Positions 1 through 11,568 of a stretch of DNA of 64,000 bases are shown here, one piece after another (the stretch's first letter is position 1; each line of letters begins with the position of its first letter). Source of the stretch: Prauserella cavernicola. Its GTDB lineage: Bacteria; Actinomycetota; Actinomycetes; Mycobacteriales; Pseudonocardiaceae. The DNA is taken from assembly GCF_016595675.1 (NCBI RefSeq), contig NZ_JAENJH010000004.1, positions 248,001 through 312,000 of the forward strand. Reading direction: 5' to 3'. The notes under the pieces were generated by a model that was given only the letters and a program-made list of their open reading frames with translations, searched no databases and was not told the origin of the DNA. The position numbers were made by a program, and so were the translations under genes.

Positions 1-357
1 TTCGTGTTCGTGTTGTCGGCCATGGTGATCCTGTCGTTCTACGGCGGCGGGTTCGCCACGATCCCGGCCTACCTCAAGGACCTCTTCGGCACCTACCAGG
101 TGGGCGCGATCCACGGCAGGCTGCTCACGGCGTGGTCGGCGGCCGGTGTGCTGGGCCCGCTGATCGTCAACGCGATCGCCGACAGCCAGGAGGCGGCGGG
201 CAAGGAGGGCCCGGCCCTCTACTCGACGTCGCTGTTCATCATGATGGGCCTGCTGATCGTCGGCTTCGTCGCCAACGAACTGGTGCGCCCGGTCAACTCG
301 AAGTTCCACGAGCCCTCCGTCGACCAGGCGGCCACCGTGGGCAAGGAGGCGAAGTGA
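1..357 (+). CDS. MFS transporter, OFA (oxalate/formate antiporter) type, C-terminal part
   Basis: Only the last 118 codons are present; the frame is open through the left edge, so the gene starts outside the window. The visible part holds three hydrophobic segments and ends in a short polar cytoplasmic tail rich in Glu, Val and Ala. The pattern FYGGGFATIPAYLKDLFG followed by GAIHGRLLTAWSAAGVLGP is typical of the second half of OFA-family major facilitator proteins, which exchange small carboxylates across the inner membrane. The substrate cannot be read from this fragment. The stop codon overlaps the start of the next small gene by 4 nt (GTGA), so the two are translationally coupled. Confidence 0.8.
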   Translation, partial: FVFVLSAMVILSFYGGGFATIPAYLKDLFGTYQVGAIHGRLLTAWSAAGVLGPLIVNAIADSQEAAGKEGPALYSTSLFIMMGLLIVGFVANELVRPVNSKFHEPSVDQAATVGKEAK

Positions 358-509
358 GCGAGACACCCGAGTCACAGACCTCGCAGACCCCGCAGGCGCC
401 ACAGCGCAGGACGCCGTTGCTCGTCCTCGTCTGGTTGTGGGTGGGCGTGCCCTTCGTCTACGGGCTCTACGAGCTGTTCCAGAAGGTCGTGCAGCTCTTC
501 GGCGGCTGA
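354..509 (+). CDS. MFS transporter small subunit-like membrane protein (51 aa)
   Basis: A 51-residue protein starting at GTG 354 inside the stop codon of the transporter gene. About 20 polar residues rich in Thr, Gln and Pro are followed by one membrane segment (around residues 22-42, LLVLVWLWVGVPFVYGLYEL) and a short KVVQLFGG end. Small one-helix proteins of this kind sit directly behind OFA-type MFS genes in actinomycetes and proteobacteria and are annotated as transporter small subunits; a role as accessory helix is inferred from that pairing, not shown. A longer open frame begins further upstream, but the coupled GTG is the sensible start. Confidence 0.7.
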   Translation: MSETPESQTSQTPQAPQRRTPLLVLVWLWVGVPFVYGLYELFQKVVQLFGG

Positions 510-593
510 CGCTGCCCGCGACGATCAGCGTCTTGCCAATTCGTTAGCGAACCGAAAGACTGGCGGACGTTGCCTGGCGCTGGGGAGGTTCGT

Positions 594-3119
594 GTGGTCG
601 CGCGGCGTTCTGCTCGTCGGGTCCTGCTGGTGCTGATGCTGGCGCTGGTGCTGCCCACGCTCACCGTTCCCGCGCAGGCGGGCACGCCCTCGGCCCACCG
701 CGATCCCGGCTACGTCGAACACGGCGCGACCGCGGCCGCCGCCGGGACCGCCCACTCGCCGGTCGCCGCCCACGGTGTGAACCACCGGGGCGGCGACCGG
801 GAGGGCTACCCACGCCGGACCGAGCTGCGGGTCTTTCCCACCGACGCCGGCGACAAGGCCGTCAAGCTCGGCCTGCTTCCGTACCACGACCTCGCTCCCG
901 CGCTGAACGATCTGCAGGCCCGCAGCGACCGGGTGTCGGCCGAGGTCATCGGACAGAGCACGCTCGGCCGCGATCTCTACCTCGTGACGGTCACGGCCCC
1001 GGAGACGCCGGAGCAGGCGCGGCAACAGGACCGCTGGCGCGAGCGGATCGAGAACGACCCGGCCGCCGCGGCGAAGGACTCCCGGCTCGCGCGCGACTAC
1101 AAGGCGCCCGTGTGGATCAACGCCAACATCCACGGCGACGAGTGGGAGGGCACCGACGGCGCCATGCGCGTGATCGAGGACCTCGCCACCACCACCGACC
1201 CCGCCGAGGTCCGGCTGCTCGACAGCACGCGCGTCTACTTCACCGTCACCAACAACCCGGACGGGCGGGTGGCGGGAACGCGGGCCAACGCGGCCGGTTT
1301 CGACGTCAACCGCGACCACATCACCTCGACCCAGCCGGAGTCGAAGGCGGTGCGCGACGTCGTGATCGGCACGCAGCCGCTGGTGATGCTCGACGAGCAC
1401 GGCTACACCGGCACCACGCTGATCGAGCCGGGAACGCCGCCGCACGGCCAGAACTACGAGTACGACCTCTACCTCAAGCACGCCTACGAGAACGCGCTCG
1501 GCATGGAGAAGGCCATCGCGGAGCTCGGGCACCCCGAGACCGCGCGCGCCGACATCCCGTTCCGCGACTTCCCTCCTGGCGAGTGGGACGACTGGCCGCC
1601 GATCTTCACGCCCATGTACGCGATCTACCACGGCGCGGTGGGCCACACGGTCGAGGTGCCGCTGCGCGTCAACCGCACCGAGTACGACACGCTGCCGGTG
1701 GAGGAGCTGCGCCGTCGCTCGGCGATCAACACCGACGTCGCCGCGGCCACGATCTCCGCGGGCATCGCCTACGCCGAGGACAACCGGCGCGAGCTGATCG
1801 CCGACCAGATCGAGGTGTTCCGCCGCGGCTGGGAGGGGGAGTCGCAACGCGAGATCCCCGACGGCTACGTGCCCGGCTTCGGCGAGGAGGACCGCTACTC
1901 CGCCGAGTTCCCGCGCGCCTACGTCATTCCCGCTGGCACGGCGCAGCGCTCGGCGCCCGCGGCGGCGCGGCTGGTCGATCACCTCGTCGCCAACGACGTC
2001 CGCGTGACGCGCGCGAAGCACGCGTTCCGGCTCTCGGGCCGGAACCATGCCGCTGGTTCCTACGTGGTCGACATGCGCCAGCCCAAGCGCGGGCTCGCCA
2101 ACGTGATCCTCGCCGACGGCAAGGACATCTCCGCCGACGTGCCCCGGATGTACGACATCTCCGGCTGGAGCCACGGGCTGCTCTGGGGCGCGACCGTGGA
2201 CGCCTCGCGCTCCCAGGCGCCGAAGGTCAGGACCACTCCGGTGCCGGCAGCCTCGCCCACGGGCTCGGTGGACGCGCCGCGCGGCAAGGACCTCGCGCTG
2301 CGGGTCGTCGACGGCAAGGACGTCCAGGCCGTGAACTTCCTGGCGGGGCAGGACATCGCTCTGCACCGCCGCGACGACGGCACCGTGCTGGTGCCCGCGT
2401 CGGCGCGTCGGCAGGTGGAGACGGCGGCCGAGCGCTTCGGCGTCCGGTTCACGCGGGCCGGTCCCGGCGAGCGAGGCACGCCGCTGCCCGCGCCCGTCGT
2501 GGCCGCGTCGGCGTCGGCGGACGAGCTGTTCGTGTTGCGGGAGCTGGGATTCGACGTCCGTCCCGTGTCGACACAAGCGCTGGAGGACGGCTTCGATCTC
2601 ACCGAGGTCGGCACGCTGTTCGTGTCGGCGGGGCTGTCGTACACGGGACTGAGCGATGCGGCGCGGGGGCGGCTCGACGACTTCCTCGCCGACGGCGGGG
2701 TGGTCACCAGGGGCGCGGCGGGCGCGACGTTCAACGAGGAGGCCGGGCTACTGCCGGTCACCACGGTCGCGGGGCGCTCCGACGCGAACGGTGTGGTCGC
2801 GGTCAGCGGAGTCCAGGGCGTGCTCGGTGGTGCCGCACCGGAGCACTCGTTCGTGTACTCCCCGCTGTGGTTCACCGAACTCGGTGAAGGCGTGGTCGCC
2901 GAGCAGCGCTACGGCGAGGGCAACCCGCTCGTCGCGGGGCACTGGCTGCCGGGCGACGACGGCAACGGCCCCGCGCAGGCGGCTGGAGAGGCCTCTGTGG
3001 TGTCCGGTGTGGCCGGAGCGCGCACCGTGCTCTTCGGCACCGAGCCGCTGTTCCGAGGCCACCCCAAGGGGCTCTACGGCCACGTGGCACAGGCGCTGTA
3101 CTGGACCGCGGCGGGTTGA
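594..3119 (+). CDS. Secreted M14-family zinc carboxypeptidase
   Basis: Metallopeptidase of the carboxypeptidase A (M14) family, 841 aa, exported. I chose GTG 594 because GGGGAGG lies 5 nt before it; an open TTG start at 570 has no such site. A signal peptide follows (twin Arg-rich n-region, then LLVLMLALVLPTLTVPAQA). Zinc ligands are visible as H180 and E183 in HGDEWEG and H269 in DEHGYTG; the general base is probably E354 in GHTVEVPL. After residue about 400 there is a long extra region that is not peptidase; around residues 630-720 it resembles a Rossmann-like or ThuA/glutaminase-like fold (DELFVLRELGFDV, TLFVSAG, LDDFLADGGVV). The cleaved substrate is unknown. It stands alone between the transporter pair and the GPP34 gene. 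Confidence 0.85.
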   Translation: MVARRSARRVLLVLMLALVLPTLTVPAQAGTPSAHRDPGYVEHGATAAAAGTAHSPVAAHGVNHRGGDREGYPRRTELRVFPTDAGDKAVKLGLLPYHDLAPALNDLQARSDRVSAEVIGQSTLGRDLYLVTVTAPETPEQARQQDRWRERIENDPAAAAKDSRLARDYKAPVWINANIHGDEWEGTDGAMRVIEDLATTTDPAEVRLLDSTRVYFTVTNNPDGRVAGTRANAAGFDVNRDHITSTQPESKAVRDVVIGTQPLVMLDEHGYTGTTLIEPGTPPHGQNYEYDLYLKHAYENALGMEKAIAELGHPETARADIPFRDFPPGEWDDWPPIFTPMYAIYHGAVGHTVEVPLRVNRTEYDTLPVEELRRRSAINTDVAAATISAGIAYAEDNRRELIADQIEVFRRGWEGESQREIPDGYVPGFGEEDRYSAEFPRAYVIPAGTAQRSAPAAARLVDHLVANDVRVTRAKHAFRLSGRNHAAGSYVVDMRQPKRGLANVILADGKDISADVPRMYDISGWSHGLLWGATVDASRSQAPKVRTTPVPAASPTGSVDAPRGKDLALRVVDGKDVQAVNFLAGQDIALHRRDDGTVLVPASARRQVETAAERFGVRFTRAGPGERGTPLPAPVVAASASADELFVLRELGFDVRPVSTQALEDGFDLTEVGTLFVSAGLSYTGLSDAARGRLDDFLADGGVVTRGAAGATFNEEAGLLPVTTVAGRSDANGVVAVSGVQGVLGGAAPEHSFVYSPLWFTELGEGVVAEQRYGEGNPLVAGHWLPGDDGNGPAQAAGEASVVSGVAGARTVLFGTEPLFRGHPKGLYGHVAQALYWTAAG

Positions 3120-3163
3120 GGCTTTTCCCTGCGCGGTGGCCCCCCGCCACTTAGGCTGCGGGA

Positions 3164-3847
3164 ATGCTGATCGCCGAGGACCTGCTGCTGCTCGTGTTCG
3201 ACGACGAGGAGGGCAAGCCGCTCGCCGGGGTGAACAATCTCGAGTACTCGCTGGCCGGTGCCCTGCTGATCGAGCTGGCCATGCTCGGCCGCGTCGACGT
3301 CACCGACGAGTCCGATGACGGCAAACAGGGCAGGCTCGTCCTCCGCGACTCCTCGCCGACCGGGAACGAGGCGCTGGACATCGCGCTCGAGACGATCGCC
3401 AAGGTCGAGGGACGCAAGCCCAAGGACGCCGTCTCGCCGCTGTCCGACGGCGGCAAGCTGTCGGGCAGGCTGCTCGCCGGGCTCGCCGACCGCGGTGTGC
3501 TGCGCCGCGAGCAGGGCAAGGTGCTCAAGCTCTTCCCCGTCACCCGCTGGCCCGCGGAGGACTCCCGGCACGAGGAGGCGACCCGCGCGGAGCTGGAGCG
3601 CGTCCTGGTGCACGGCGCCGAGCCCGCCGAACGCACCGGCGCGCTGATCTCGCTGCTCGCCGGCATGGGCGTGACCAAGCGGATCGTCGAGGGACCGGAC
3701 CAGAAGCTCATCGAGAGCAGGGCCAAGGAGATCGCCGAGGGCAACTGGGCGAGCGAGGCCATGCGCAAGGCCGTCGAGCAGGTGACCGCGGCGGTGATGA
3801 TCGCGGTGTTCGTGCCCGCGATCGTCACGACCACCACCGCCACCTGA
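3164..3847 (+). CDS. GOLPH3/VPS74 (GPP34) family protein
   Basis: A 227-aa protein beginning with MLIAEDLLLLVFDDEEG and NLEYSLAGALLIELAMLGR, the signature opening of the GPP34 family. In eukaryotes these proteins bind phosphatidylinositol-4-phosphate at the Golgi; actinomycetes carry several copies of unknown function. The body has the family pattern of helices with charged spacers, and the end (VMIAVFVPAIVTTTTAT) contains the hydrophobic hairpin typical for the C-terminus. Full length for the family. It converges on the molybdoenzyme gene, and a strong hairpin fills the 68-bp gap. No function can be assigned beyond probable membrane-surface association. Confidence 0.85.
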   Translation: MLIAEDLLLLVFDDEEGKPLAGVNNLEYSLAGALLIELAMLGRVDVTDESDDGKQGRLVLRDSSPTGNEALDIALETIAKVEGRKPKDAVSPLSDGGKLSGRLLAGLADRGVLRREQGKVLKLFPVTRWPAEDSRHEEATRAELERVLVHGAEPAERTGALISLLAGMGVTKRIVEGPDQKLIESRAKEIAEGNWASEAMRKAVEQVTAAVMIAVFVPAIVTTTTAT

Positions 3848-3859
3848 GGCTCACCCACG

Positions 3860-3914
3860 CGCGGTGAAGGGCACCTTTACTGCGTTCAACGCAGTAAAGG
3901 TGCCCTTCACCGCG
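3860..3914. terminator. Perfect 27-bp inverted repeat between convergent genes
   Basis: Arms 3860-3886 and 3888-3914 are exact reverse complements around a single unpaired base (C3887). The left arm begins CGCGGTGAAGGGCACC and ends TGCGTT. The element lies 13 bp after the GPP34 stop and 2 bp before the stop of the molybdoenzyme gene, so it can end transcripts from both sides. It lacks a long T run, but each arm carries a TTTA/TAAA stretch. It may be a dispersed intergenic repeat used as terminator; only one copy is in this window. Confidence 0.75.
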
Positions 3915-3915
3915 G

Positions 3916-6231
<2,316 letters not shown>

Positions 6232-6349
6232 TGTCGGCTCCACGGCTCCGGCTCGCGCCGACACGAAGGTGTCTGCTTGCTCACACCCCCGGCAGTGCCG
6301 CGCGGTGAGCGCGTGCCTACGCCGGTGACGATCGGGAATCGACGGTTCG

Positions 6350-6355
6350 TAGACT
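6350..6355 (+). promoter_or_regulatory. Predicted -10 box of valS
   Basis: TAGACT lies 8 nt before the valS GTG, with GTGACG as a possible -35 element about 18 bp upstream. The spacing implies transcription starts at or next to the start codon, and there is no Shine-Dalgarno sequence, so valS is probably leaderless. Confidence 0.5.
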
Positions 6356-6363
6356 GGGTTGTT

Positions 6364-8988
6364 GTGACGGAGAACGCGCCCCAGCAGCACACCGACCTGC
6401 CCAACGCCTGGAACCCGGCCGACGAAGAGGCCGACCTGTACCAGCGCTGGGTAGACGCGGGCTACTTCACCGCCGACGCGTCGTCGGACAAGCCGCCGTT
6501 CACGATCGTGCTGCCCCCGCCGAACGTCACCGGCAGCCTGCACATGGGCCATGCCCTCAACCACACGGTGATGGACGCGCTCACGCGCCGTCGCCGGATG
6601 CAGGGCTACGAGGTGCTGTGGCTGCCCGGCATGGACCACGCGGGCATCGCCACCCAGAACGTGGTGGAGCGCCAGCTCGCCAACGAGGGCCTCTCGCGCC
6701 ACGACCTGGGCCGCGAGCGCTTCGTCGAGCGCGTCTGGGAGTGGAAGGCCGAGTACGGCGGCAAGATCCTCGACCAGATGCGCAGGCTCGGTGACGGCGT
6801 CGACTGGTCGCGCGAGCGGTTCACGATGGACGAGACCCTCTCGCGTGCCGTCCAGACGATGTTCAAGAAGCTCTACGACGACGACCTCATCTACCGCGCC
6901 GAGCGCATCATCAACTGGTGCCCGCGCTGCCACACCGCGCTGTCGGACATCGAGGTGGAGCACTCCGACGACGACGGTGAGCTCGTCTCGATCCGCTACG
7001 GCGAGGGCGACAACGCGATCGTGGTGGCCACCACCCGGGCGGAGACGATGCTCGGCGACACCGCCGTGGCCGTGCACCCCGAGGACAAGCGCTACGCCCA
7101 TCTGATCGGCACCGAGGTGGAGCTGCCGCTCACTGGCCGTCGCATCCCGATCGTGGCCGACGAGCACGTCGACCCCGCGTTCGGCACCGGCGCCGTGAAG
7201 GTCACGCCCGCGCACGACCCGAACGACTTCGAGATCGGCAGGCGGCACAACCTGCCGATGCTGTCCATCATGGACGAACGTGCGGCGATCACCGCGCACG
7301 GACCGTTCGAGGGCATGGACCGGTTCGAGGCCAGGCCCGCCGTGGTCGCCGCCCTGCGCGAACAGGGCCGGATCGTGGCCGAGAAGCGCCCGTACGTCCA
7401 CGCCGTCGGTCACTGCTCGCGCTGCGACACCGTGGTGGAGCCGCGGCTGTCGCTGCAGTGGTGGGTCAACGTCGAGCCGCTGGCCCGCGCCGCCGGCGAC
7501 GCCGTGCGCGACGGCCGTACCCAGGTCCACCCGCCGGAGCTGGCCAAGCGCTACTTCGACTGGGTCGACAACATGCACGACTGGACCATCTCGCGCCAGC
7601 TGTGGTGGGGGCACCGGATCCCGGTCTGGTACGGCCCCGACGGCGAGACCGTGTGCGTCGGCCCCGACGAGCAGCCGCCCTCCGGCGAGGGCTGGTACCA
7701 GGACCCCGACGTGCTGGACACGTGGTTCTCGTCGGGCCTGTGGCCCTTCTCCACGATGGGCTGGCCGGAGAACTCCGCCGACCTGGCGAAGTTCTATCCC
7801 ACCAGCGTGCTCTCCACCGGCTACGACATCCTCTTCTTCTGGGTCGCCAGGATGATGATGTTCGGCGTCTACGCGATGGACGAGGTCCAGCCCTTCGACC
7901 ACATCTACCTGCACGGGCTGATCCGCGACGCGAGCGGCAAGAAGATGTCGAAGTCGCGCGGAAACGTGATCGACCCGCTGGACTGGATGGACCGCTTCGG
8001 CGCCGACGCCACGCGCTTCACCCTGGCCAGGGGCGCCAACCCCGGTTCGGACATGGCGCTGGCGGAGGAGTGGGCCGCGGGCTCGCGCAACTTCTGCACG
8101 AAGCTGTGGAACGCCACCAGGTTCGCGATCATGAACGGCGCCACGGTGGCCACGCCGCTGCCCGCCGTCGAGGATCTCACCGAGGCCGACCGCTGGATCC
8201 TCGGCAGGCTCTCGACTGTGGTGTCCGAAGTGGACGAGCTGCTGGAGGACTTCCAGTTCGCCAAGGCCACCAACGCGCTCTACCACTTCACGTGGGATGA
8301 GCTGTGCGACTGGTACCTGGAGCTGGCGAAGGTCCAGTTCTCCGGGGACAGGGCCGAGGGCACGCGGGCCGTGCTCGGGCACGCGCTCGACACGGTGCTG
8401 CGGTTGCTGCACCCGTTCATCCCGTTCGTCACGGAACGCTTGTGGACCACGCTCACCGGCGGTGAGTCGCTCGTCGTCGCGCAGTGGCCTGGTGTCGCCG
8501 CGCTGCCCGCCGCCGACCCGGCCGCGAACGCGCGCATCACCGACGTGCAGAAGCTCGTCACCGAGATCCGCCGGTTCCGTTCCGACCAGGGCCTCAAGCC
8601 GGGTCAGCGCGTCACCACCCGCCTGTCGGGTCCCGGCTTCGCGGAGCTGGCCGGACACGAGGAGGCGATCCGGGCGCTGGCCCGCCTCGGCGACCCCGGC
8701 GACGACTTCGCGGCCACCGCGTCGATCGAGGTCGCGCTGGCAGGCGGCGCGGCGACGGTCGAGGTGGACACCTCGGGCACGATCGACGTCGCCGCCGAGC
8801 GCAAGCGCCTGCAGAAGGACCTCGCGGTGGCCGAGAAGGAGCTCAAGCAGACCGAGGGCAAGCTCGGCAACCAGGCGTTCCTCGACAAGGCGCCCGCCGA
8901 CGTGGTGGACAAGATCCGCGGCCGCCGCGACACGGCGGCCGCCGACATCGAGCGCATCACCGCGCGCCTGGACTCCCTGCCCGCCTGA
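6364..8988 (+). CDS. valS: Valyl-tRNA synthetase
   Basis: Class I aminoacyl-tRNA synthetase that charges tRNA-Val with valine; 874 aa, normal length. It starts at GTG 6364, giving [18 protein letters not shown]. Landmarks: the HIGH-type motif HMGH at about residues 60-63, the editing (CP1) domain with [17 protein letters not shown], and KMSKS at 527-531. The anticodon-binding domain follows, and a C-terminal coiled coil ([20 protein letters not shown]) is the ValS-specific tRNA-binding arm. The long frame open upstream of 6364 is only the antisense of the molybdoenzyme gene. No T-box-like leader is present. In M. tuberculosis valS directly precedes folC; here about 12 kb of accessory genes lie between them. 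Confidence 0.98.
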   Translation: MTENAPQQHTDLPNAWNPADEEADLYQRWVDAGYFTADASSDKPPFTIVLPPPNVTGSLHMGHALNHTVMDALTRRRRMQGYEVLWLPGMDHAGIATQNVVERQLANEGLSRHDLGRERFVERVWEWKAEYGGKILDQMRRLGDGVDWSRERFTMDETLSRAVQTMFKKLYDDDLIYRAERIINWCPRCHTALSDIEVEHSDDDGELVSIRYGEGDNAIVVATTRAETMLGDTAVAVHPEDKRYAHLIGTEVELPLTGRRIPIVADEHVDPAFGTGAVKVTPAHDPNDFEIGRRHNLPMLSIMDERAAITAHGPFEGMDRFEARPAVVAALREQGRIVAEKRPYVHAVGHCSRCDTVVEPRLSLQWWVNVEPLARAAGDAVRDGRTQVHPPELAKRYFDWVDNMHDWTISRQLWWGHRIPVWYGPDGETVCVGPDEQPPSGEGWYQDPDVLDTWFSSGLWPFSTMGWPENSADLAKFYPTSVLSTGYDILFFWVARMMMFGVYAMDEVQPFDHIYLHGLIRDASGKKMSKSRGNVIDPLDWMDRFGADATRFTLARGANPGSDMALAEEWAAGSRNFCTKLWNATRFAIMNGATVATPLPAVEDLTEADRWILGRLSTVVSEVDELLEDFQFAKATNALYHFTWDELCDWYLELAKVQFSGDRAEGTRAVLGHALDTVLRLLHPFIPFVTERLWTTLTGGESLVVAQWPGVAALPAADPAANARITDVQKLVTEIRRFRSDQGLKPGQRVTTRLSGPGFAELAGHEEAIRALARLGDPGDDFAATASIEVALAGGAATVEVDTSGTIDVAAERKRLQKDLAVAEKELKQTEGKLGNQAFLDKAPADVVDKIRGRRDTAAADIERITARLDSLPA

Positions 8989-8999
8989 GAGGCGACGGC

Positions 9000-9869
9000 T
9001 CAGCCGAGCGTCGCGGCGACCTCCGCCGCGACGCCGGCCATGCCGGCACGGTTCGGGTGGTACGAGGCGGCGGCGAACGGGTTGGTGTGCTGGCCCTGGA
9101 TCCACGCGTCGCCACCGGCGCACGCGTCGTGGCCCAGTGACGGCGGGTACAGGTCGACGAACGTCGCCGCGCCGTCGTCGGCGACGGCCTTCGCGAGCGC
9201 GGCGTTGAGCGTCTGCTCGATGTCGTCGAGCCAGGCGTAGTCGCCGTCGGCGAAGGGCAGCACCGCCGGGCACGTGCCGCTCGGCGGCGCGATCCTCGGG
9301 TAGCCGATCACCAGCACCGTGGCCTGCGGGGAGCGCTCGTGGATTCCGGCGAGGACCTCGGTGACCCGCTCGCCGGTGTCGGCGATCGCGGCCTTCAGCG
9401 TGTCTTCGCCGTCGACCGTGAAGTGGTCCTGACACGGCGTGCCGGTCGGGTCGGAGCCGCGCAGTGCCGGGCAGACGCCCACGATGTCGCCGAAGACGCC
9501 GTGGTCGTTGCCCCCGATGCCCAGCGTGACCAGGTCGGTGTCGGGCCTCAGCGCGTCGAACTGCGGCGCGTTGACGCCGAGCGGGACCTGTTGCCGTTGC
9601 GTCAGGTGCGTGGTGTCGGCGCCGCTGCAGCTCTCGTCGGTGAACGAGCGGGTGCCGAGCTCGCGGGCGAGCATCGACGGGTAGTTGTTGGTCGAGCGCG
9701 CGCACCCGAGCGGATCGAGCCGCTGCCACGGGATGAACGGGCCCGCCGTGTAGGAGTCGCCGAGTGCGACGTAGTGCTCGAACTGCTGTCGTGGCACCGC
9801 CGAGGCGAGGCCGGGTACGACGAGCGTCAGTGCGAGAACCGAGGCCAGGAGGATGCTCACTCGTCGCAT
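9000..9869 (-). CDS. Secreted SGNH/GDSL hydrolase (lipase-like)
   Basis: A 289-aa exported esterase or lipase of the SGNH superfamily, resembling Streptomyces secreted lipases. The ATG at 9869 is chosen over a GTG six codons upstream because AAGGAAGG precedes it. The signal peptide is MRRVSILLASVLALTLVVPG with cleavage probably after ASA. Block I is GDSYTAG with the nucleophile Ser, block III is GIGGNDHG with the oxyanion Asn, and the catalytic His lies in SYHPNRAGM near the C-terminus. Six Cys residues (for instance GCARS, ESCSG, GVCPAL, TPCQD) fit the three disulfides of the Streptomyces enzymes. It converges on valS with 11 bp between the stops. The ester substrate is unknown. Confidence 0.9.
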   Translation of the reverse strand: MRRVSILLASVLALTLVVPGLASAVPRQQFEHYVALGDSYTAGPFIPWQRLDPLGCARSTNNYPSMLARELGTRSFTDESCSGADTTHLTQRQQVPLGVNAPQFDALRPDTDLVTLGIGGNDHGVFGDIVGVCPALRGSDPTGTPCQDHFTVDGEDTLKAAIADTGERVTEVLAGIHERSPQATVLVIGYPRIAPPSGTCPAVLPFADGDYAWLDDIEQTLNAALAKAVADDGAATFVDLYPPSLGHDACAGGDAWIQGQHTNPFAAASYHPNRAGMAGVAAEVAATLG

Positions 9870-10014
9870 GCGGCGCCTTCCTTTCACGGTGTGTGCTCAT
9901 TCAAGTTCTAACCGTGAGAGCGGCGGCTGGATAGTCCCGAACGGGTGCTTCGGTGGCCGAACCTCGTGAGTCCGTTCAGTCTAGGTCGAACGTCGATTCG
10001 CCGTATTCGTCCAA

Positions 10015-10050
10015 ACTTTTGCTTGATTTAGGCATAAGTCGGGCTATGGT
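10015..10050 (+). promoter_or_regulatory. Promoter and candidate operator of the sugar operon
   Basis: TTGATT (10023-10028) and TATGGT (10045-10050) form a -35/-10 pair with a 16-bp spacer, ending 6 nt before the ATG of the ATPase gene, so the operon is probably leaderless. An inverted repeat, ACTTTTGC (10015-10022) and GCATAAGT (10032-10039), with one mismatch, covers the -35 box. Its AT-richness stands out against the surroundings. This looks like a repressor site of the ROK or LacI kind; no regulator gene is adjacent. Confidence 0.55.
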
Positions 10051-10056
10051 TTCCGC

Positions 10057-11568
10057 ATGGTTGTGACCGGCCTCACCGATGAGGCTCCCGCGGTGCGGAT
10101 GCGTGCCATCGGCAAGCAGTTCTTCGGCAACTCGGTTCTGCGCGATGTCGATCTCGACCTCTATCCGGGCGAGGTGCACGCGCTCGTCGGCGAGAACGGC
10201 GCCGGCAAGTCCACGCTCATGAAGATCCTCGCGGGTGTCCACCGCCCCGACGCCGGAACCGTGGAGCTCGGCGGCGAGGACGTGACCTTCGGTTCGCCCC
10301 GGCAGGCGCAGGCCGCCGGGATCTCGATCGTCCACCAGGAGTTCAACCTCCTCGGCGACCGCACGGTCGCGGAGAACGTCTTTCTCGGCAGGGAACCCGT
10401 GCGGCGCGGTCAGGTCGACCGCAAGCGCATGGAGGCCGACACCGCCGAGCTGCTCGACGGTCTCGGTGAGCGCGGCATCTCTCCCCGCACCGCCGTGCGG
10501 AGGCTGCCCGTCGCCCACCAGCAGGTGGTGGAGATCGTCAAGGCGCTGTCCACCGACGCGAAGGTGCTCGCGATGGACGAGCCCACCGCCGCGCTCGCCG
10601 ACCACGAGGTCGAGCTGCTCTACGGACTCGTGAAACGCCTGCGGGAGCGCGGAATCGCGGTCCTCTACGTCTCGCACCGGCTGCGCGAAGTGTTCGACCT
10701 CAGCCAGCGCATCACGGTGCTCAAGGACGGCGAGCTCGTCACGTGCACCCCCACGAAGGAGCTCACGTCCGACCAGCTGGTGCGCCACATGGTGGGCCGC
10801 CCGCTCGAGGCGCAGTTCCCCGACCTCGCCGACGAGGCCCACCTCGGCCGCACCCGGCTCTCGGTGCGCGGGGGCGGCAACGCGCGGCTCTCCGGGATCG
10901 GACTGGACGTGCGCGCGGGCGAGATCGTGGGACTCGCCGGACTGCAGGGCGCGGGCCGGTCCGCCGTCGCCCGCGCGATCTGCGGCGTGGACCCGTTCAC
11001 CGAGGGCACGGTGGAACTCGACGGCTCGCCGGTGACGCCGACCTCGCCGCGCTCGGCGATCCGCCACGGCATCGCGTTCGTCACCGAGGACCGCAAGGGC
11101 GACGGGCTCGCGCTGCGACAGTCGGTGCGGGACAACGCGTTGCTGGTGCGCAGGGCGGCCTTCGGCAGGGCGCGAGGACTCGGCGCGCTCGACCTCGCGG
11201 CGCTGCTGCGCTCGGTGACCCTCGTGTCGCGCGGGCCCGACCAGGAGGTGCGCTACCTCTCCGGCGGCAACCAGCAGAAGGTGGTGCTCGCGAAGTGGCT
11301 GGCCGTCGAGCCGAACGTGCTCGTGGTCGACGAGCCGACGCGCGGCATCGACGTCGGCGCCAAGCGGGCGGTGTACGACCTGCTGCGAGGCCTTGCTCGC
11401 GAGGGCGTGGCGATTCTGATGATCTCGTCGGAGCTACCCGAGCTGATCGGCATGAGCGACCGCGTGCTGGTGATGCACGAGGGCCGTCTCGCGGGGGAAC
11501 TGCCCGCCGGACCGACTGAAGAGGCCGTGATGACGCTCGCCACCGGGCACGAGCTGGAGGCCGCGTGA
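10057..11568 (+). CDS. Sugar ABC transporter ATP-binding protein (RbsA/XylG type)
   Basis: A 503-aa cytoplasmic ATPase with two tandem nucleotide-binding domains, as in ribose, xylose and related CUT2 importers. Domain 1 has Walker A GENGAGKST, the signature LPVAHQQVVEIVKAL and Walker B VLAMDEPTAAL. Domain 2 has a degenerate Walker A (GLQGAGRSA), the signature LSGGNQQKVVLAKWL and Walker B VLVVDEPTRGIDVGAK. One strong and one weak site is normal for this family. First gene of an operon; its stop overlaps the following permease start (TGATG). The sugar cannot be told from the ATPase. Confidence 0.93.
   Translation: MVVTGLTDEAPAVRMRAIGKQFFGNSVLRDVDLDLYPGEVHALVGENGAGKSTLMKILAGVHRPDAGTVELGGEDVTFGSPRQAQAAGISIVHQEFNLLGDRTVAENVFLGREPVRRGQVDRKRMEADTAELLDGLGERGISPRTAVRRLPVAHQQVVEIVKALSTDAKVLAMDEPTAALADHEVELLYGLVKRLRERGIAVLYVSHRLREVFDLSQRITVLKDGELVTCTPTKELTSDQLVRHMVGRPLEAQFPDLADEAHLGRTRLSVRGGGNARLSGIGLDVRAGEIVGLAGLQGAGRSAVARAICGVDPFTEGTVELDGSPVTPTSPRSAIRHGIAFVTEDRKGDGLALRQSVRDNALLVRRAAFGRARGLGALDLAALLRSVTLVSRGPDQEVRYLSGGNQQKVVLAKWLAVEPNVLVVDEPTRGIDVGAKRAVYDLLRGLAREGVAILMISSELPELIGMSDRVLVMHEGRLAGELPAGPTEEAVMTLATGHELEAA

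Noticed and set aside
525-2576. 683-codon open frame on the minus strand
   Set aside because: It is antisense to the M14 peptidase gene, has Arg/Gly/His/Val-biased composition typical of shadow frames in GC-rich DNA, and matches no family.
3850-3915. Insertion-sequence end
   Set aside because: The inverted repeat has no transposase, no target duplication and just one base between its arms, so it is a hairpin rather than a mobile-element terminus pair.
6232-9900. Upstream part of the 1994-codon minus-strand frame that ends in the molybdoenzyme
   Set aside because: Only the part from the ATG at 6231 is conserved; the rest is the antisense of valS and overlaps the SGNH gene in another frame.
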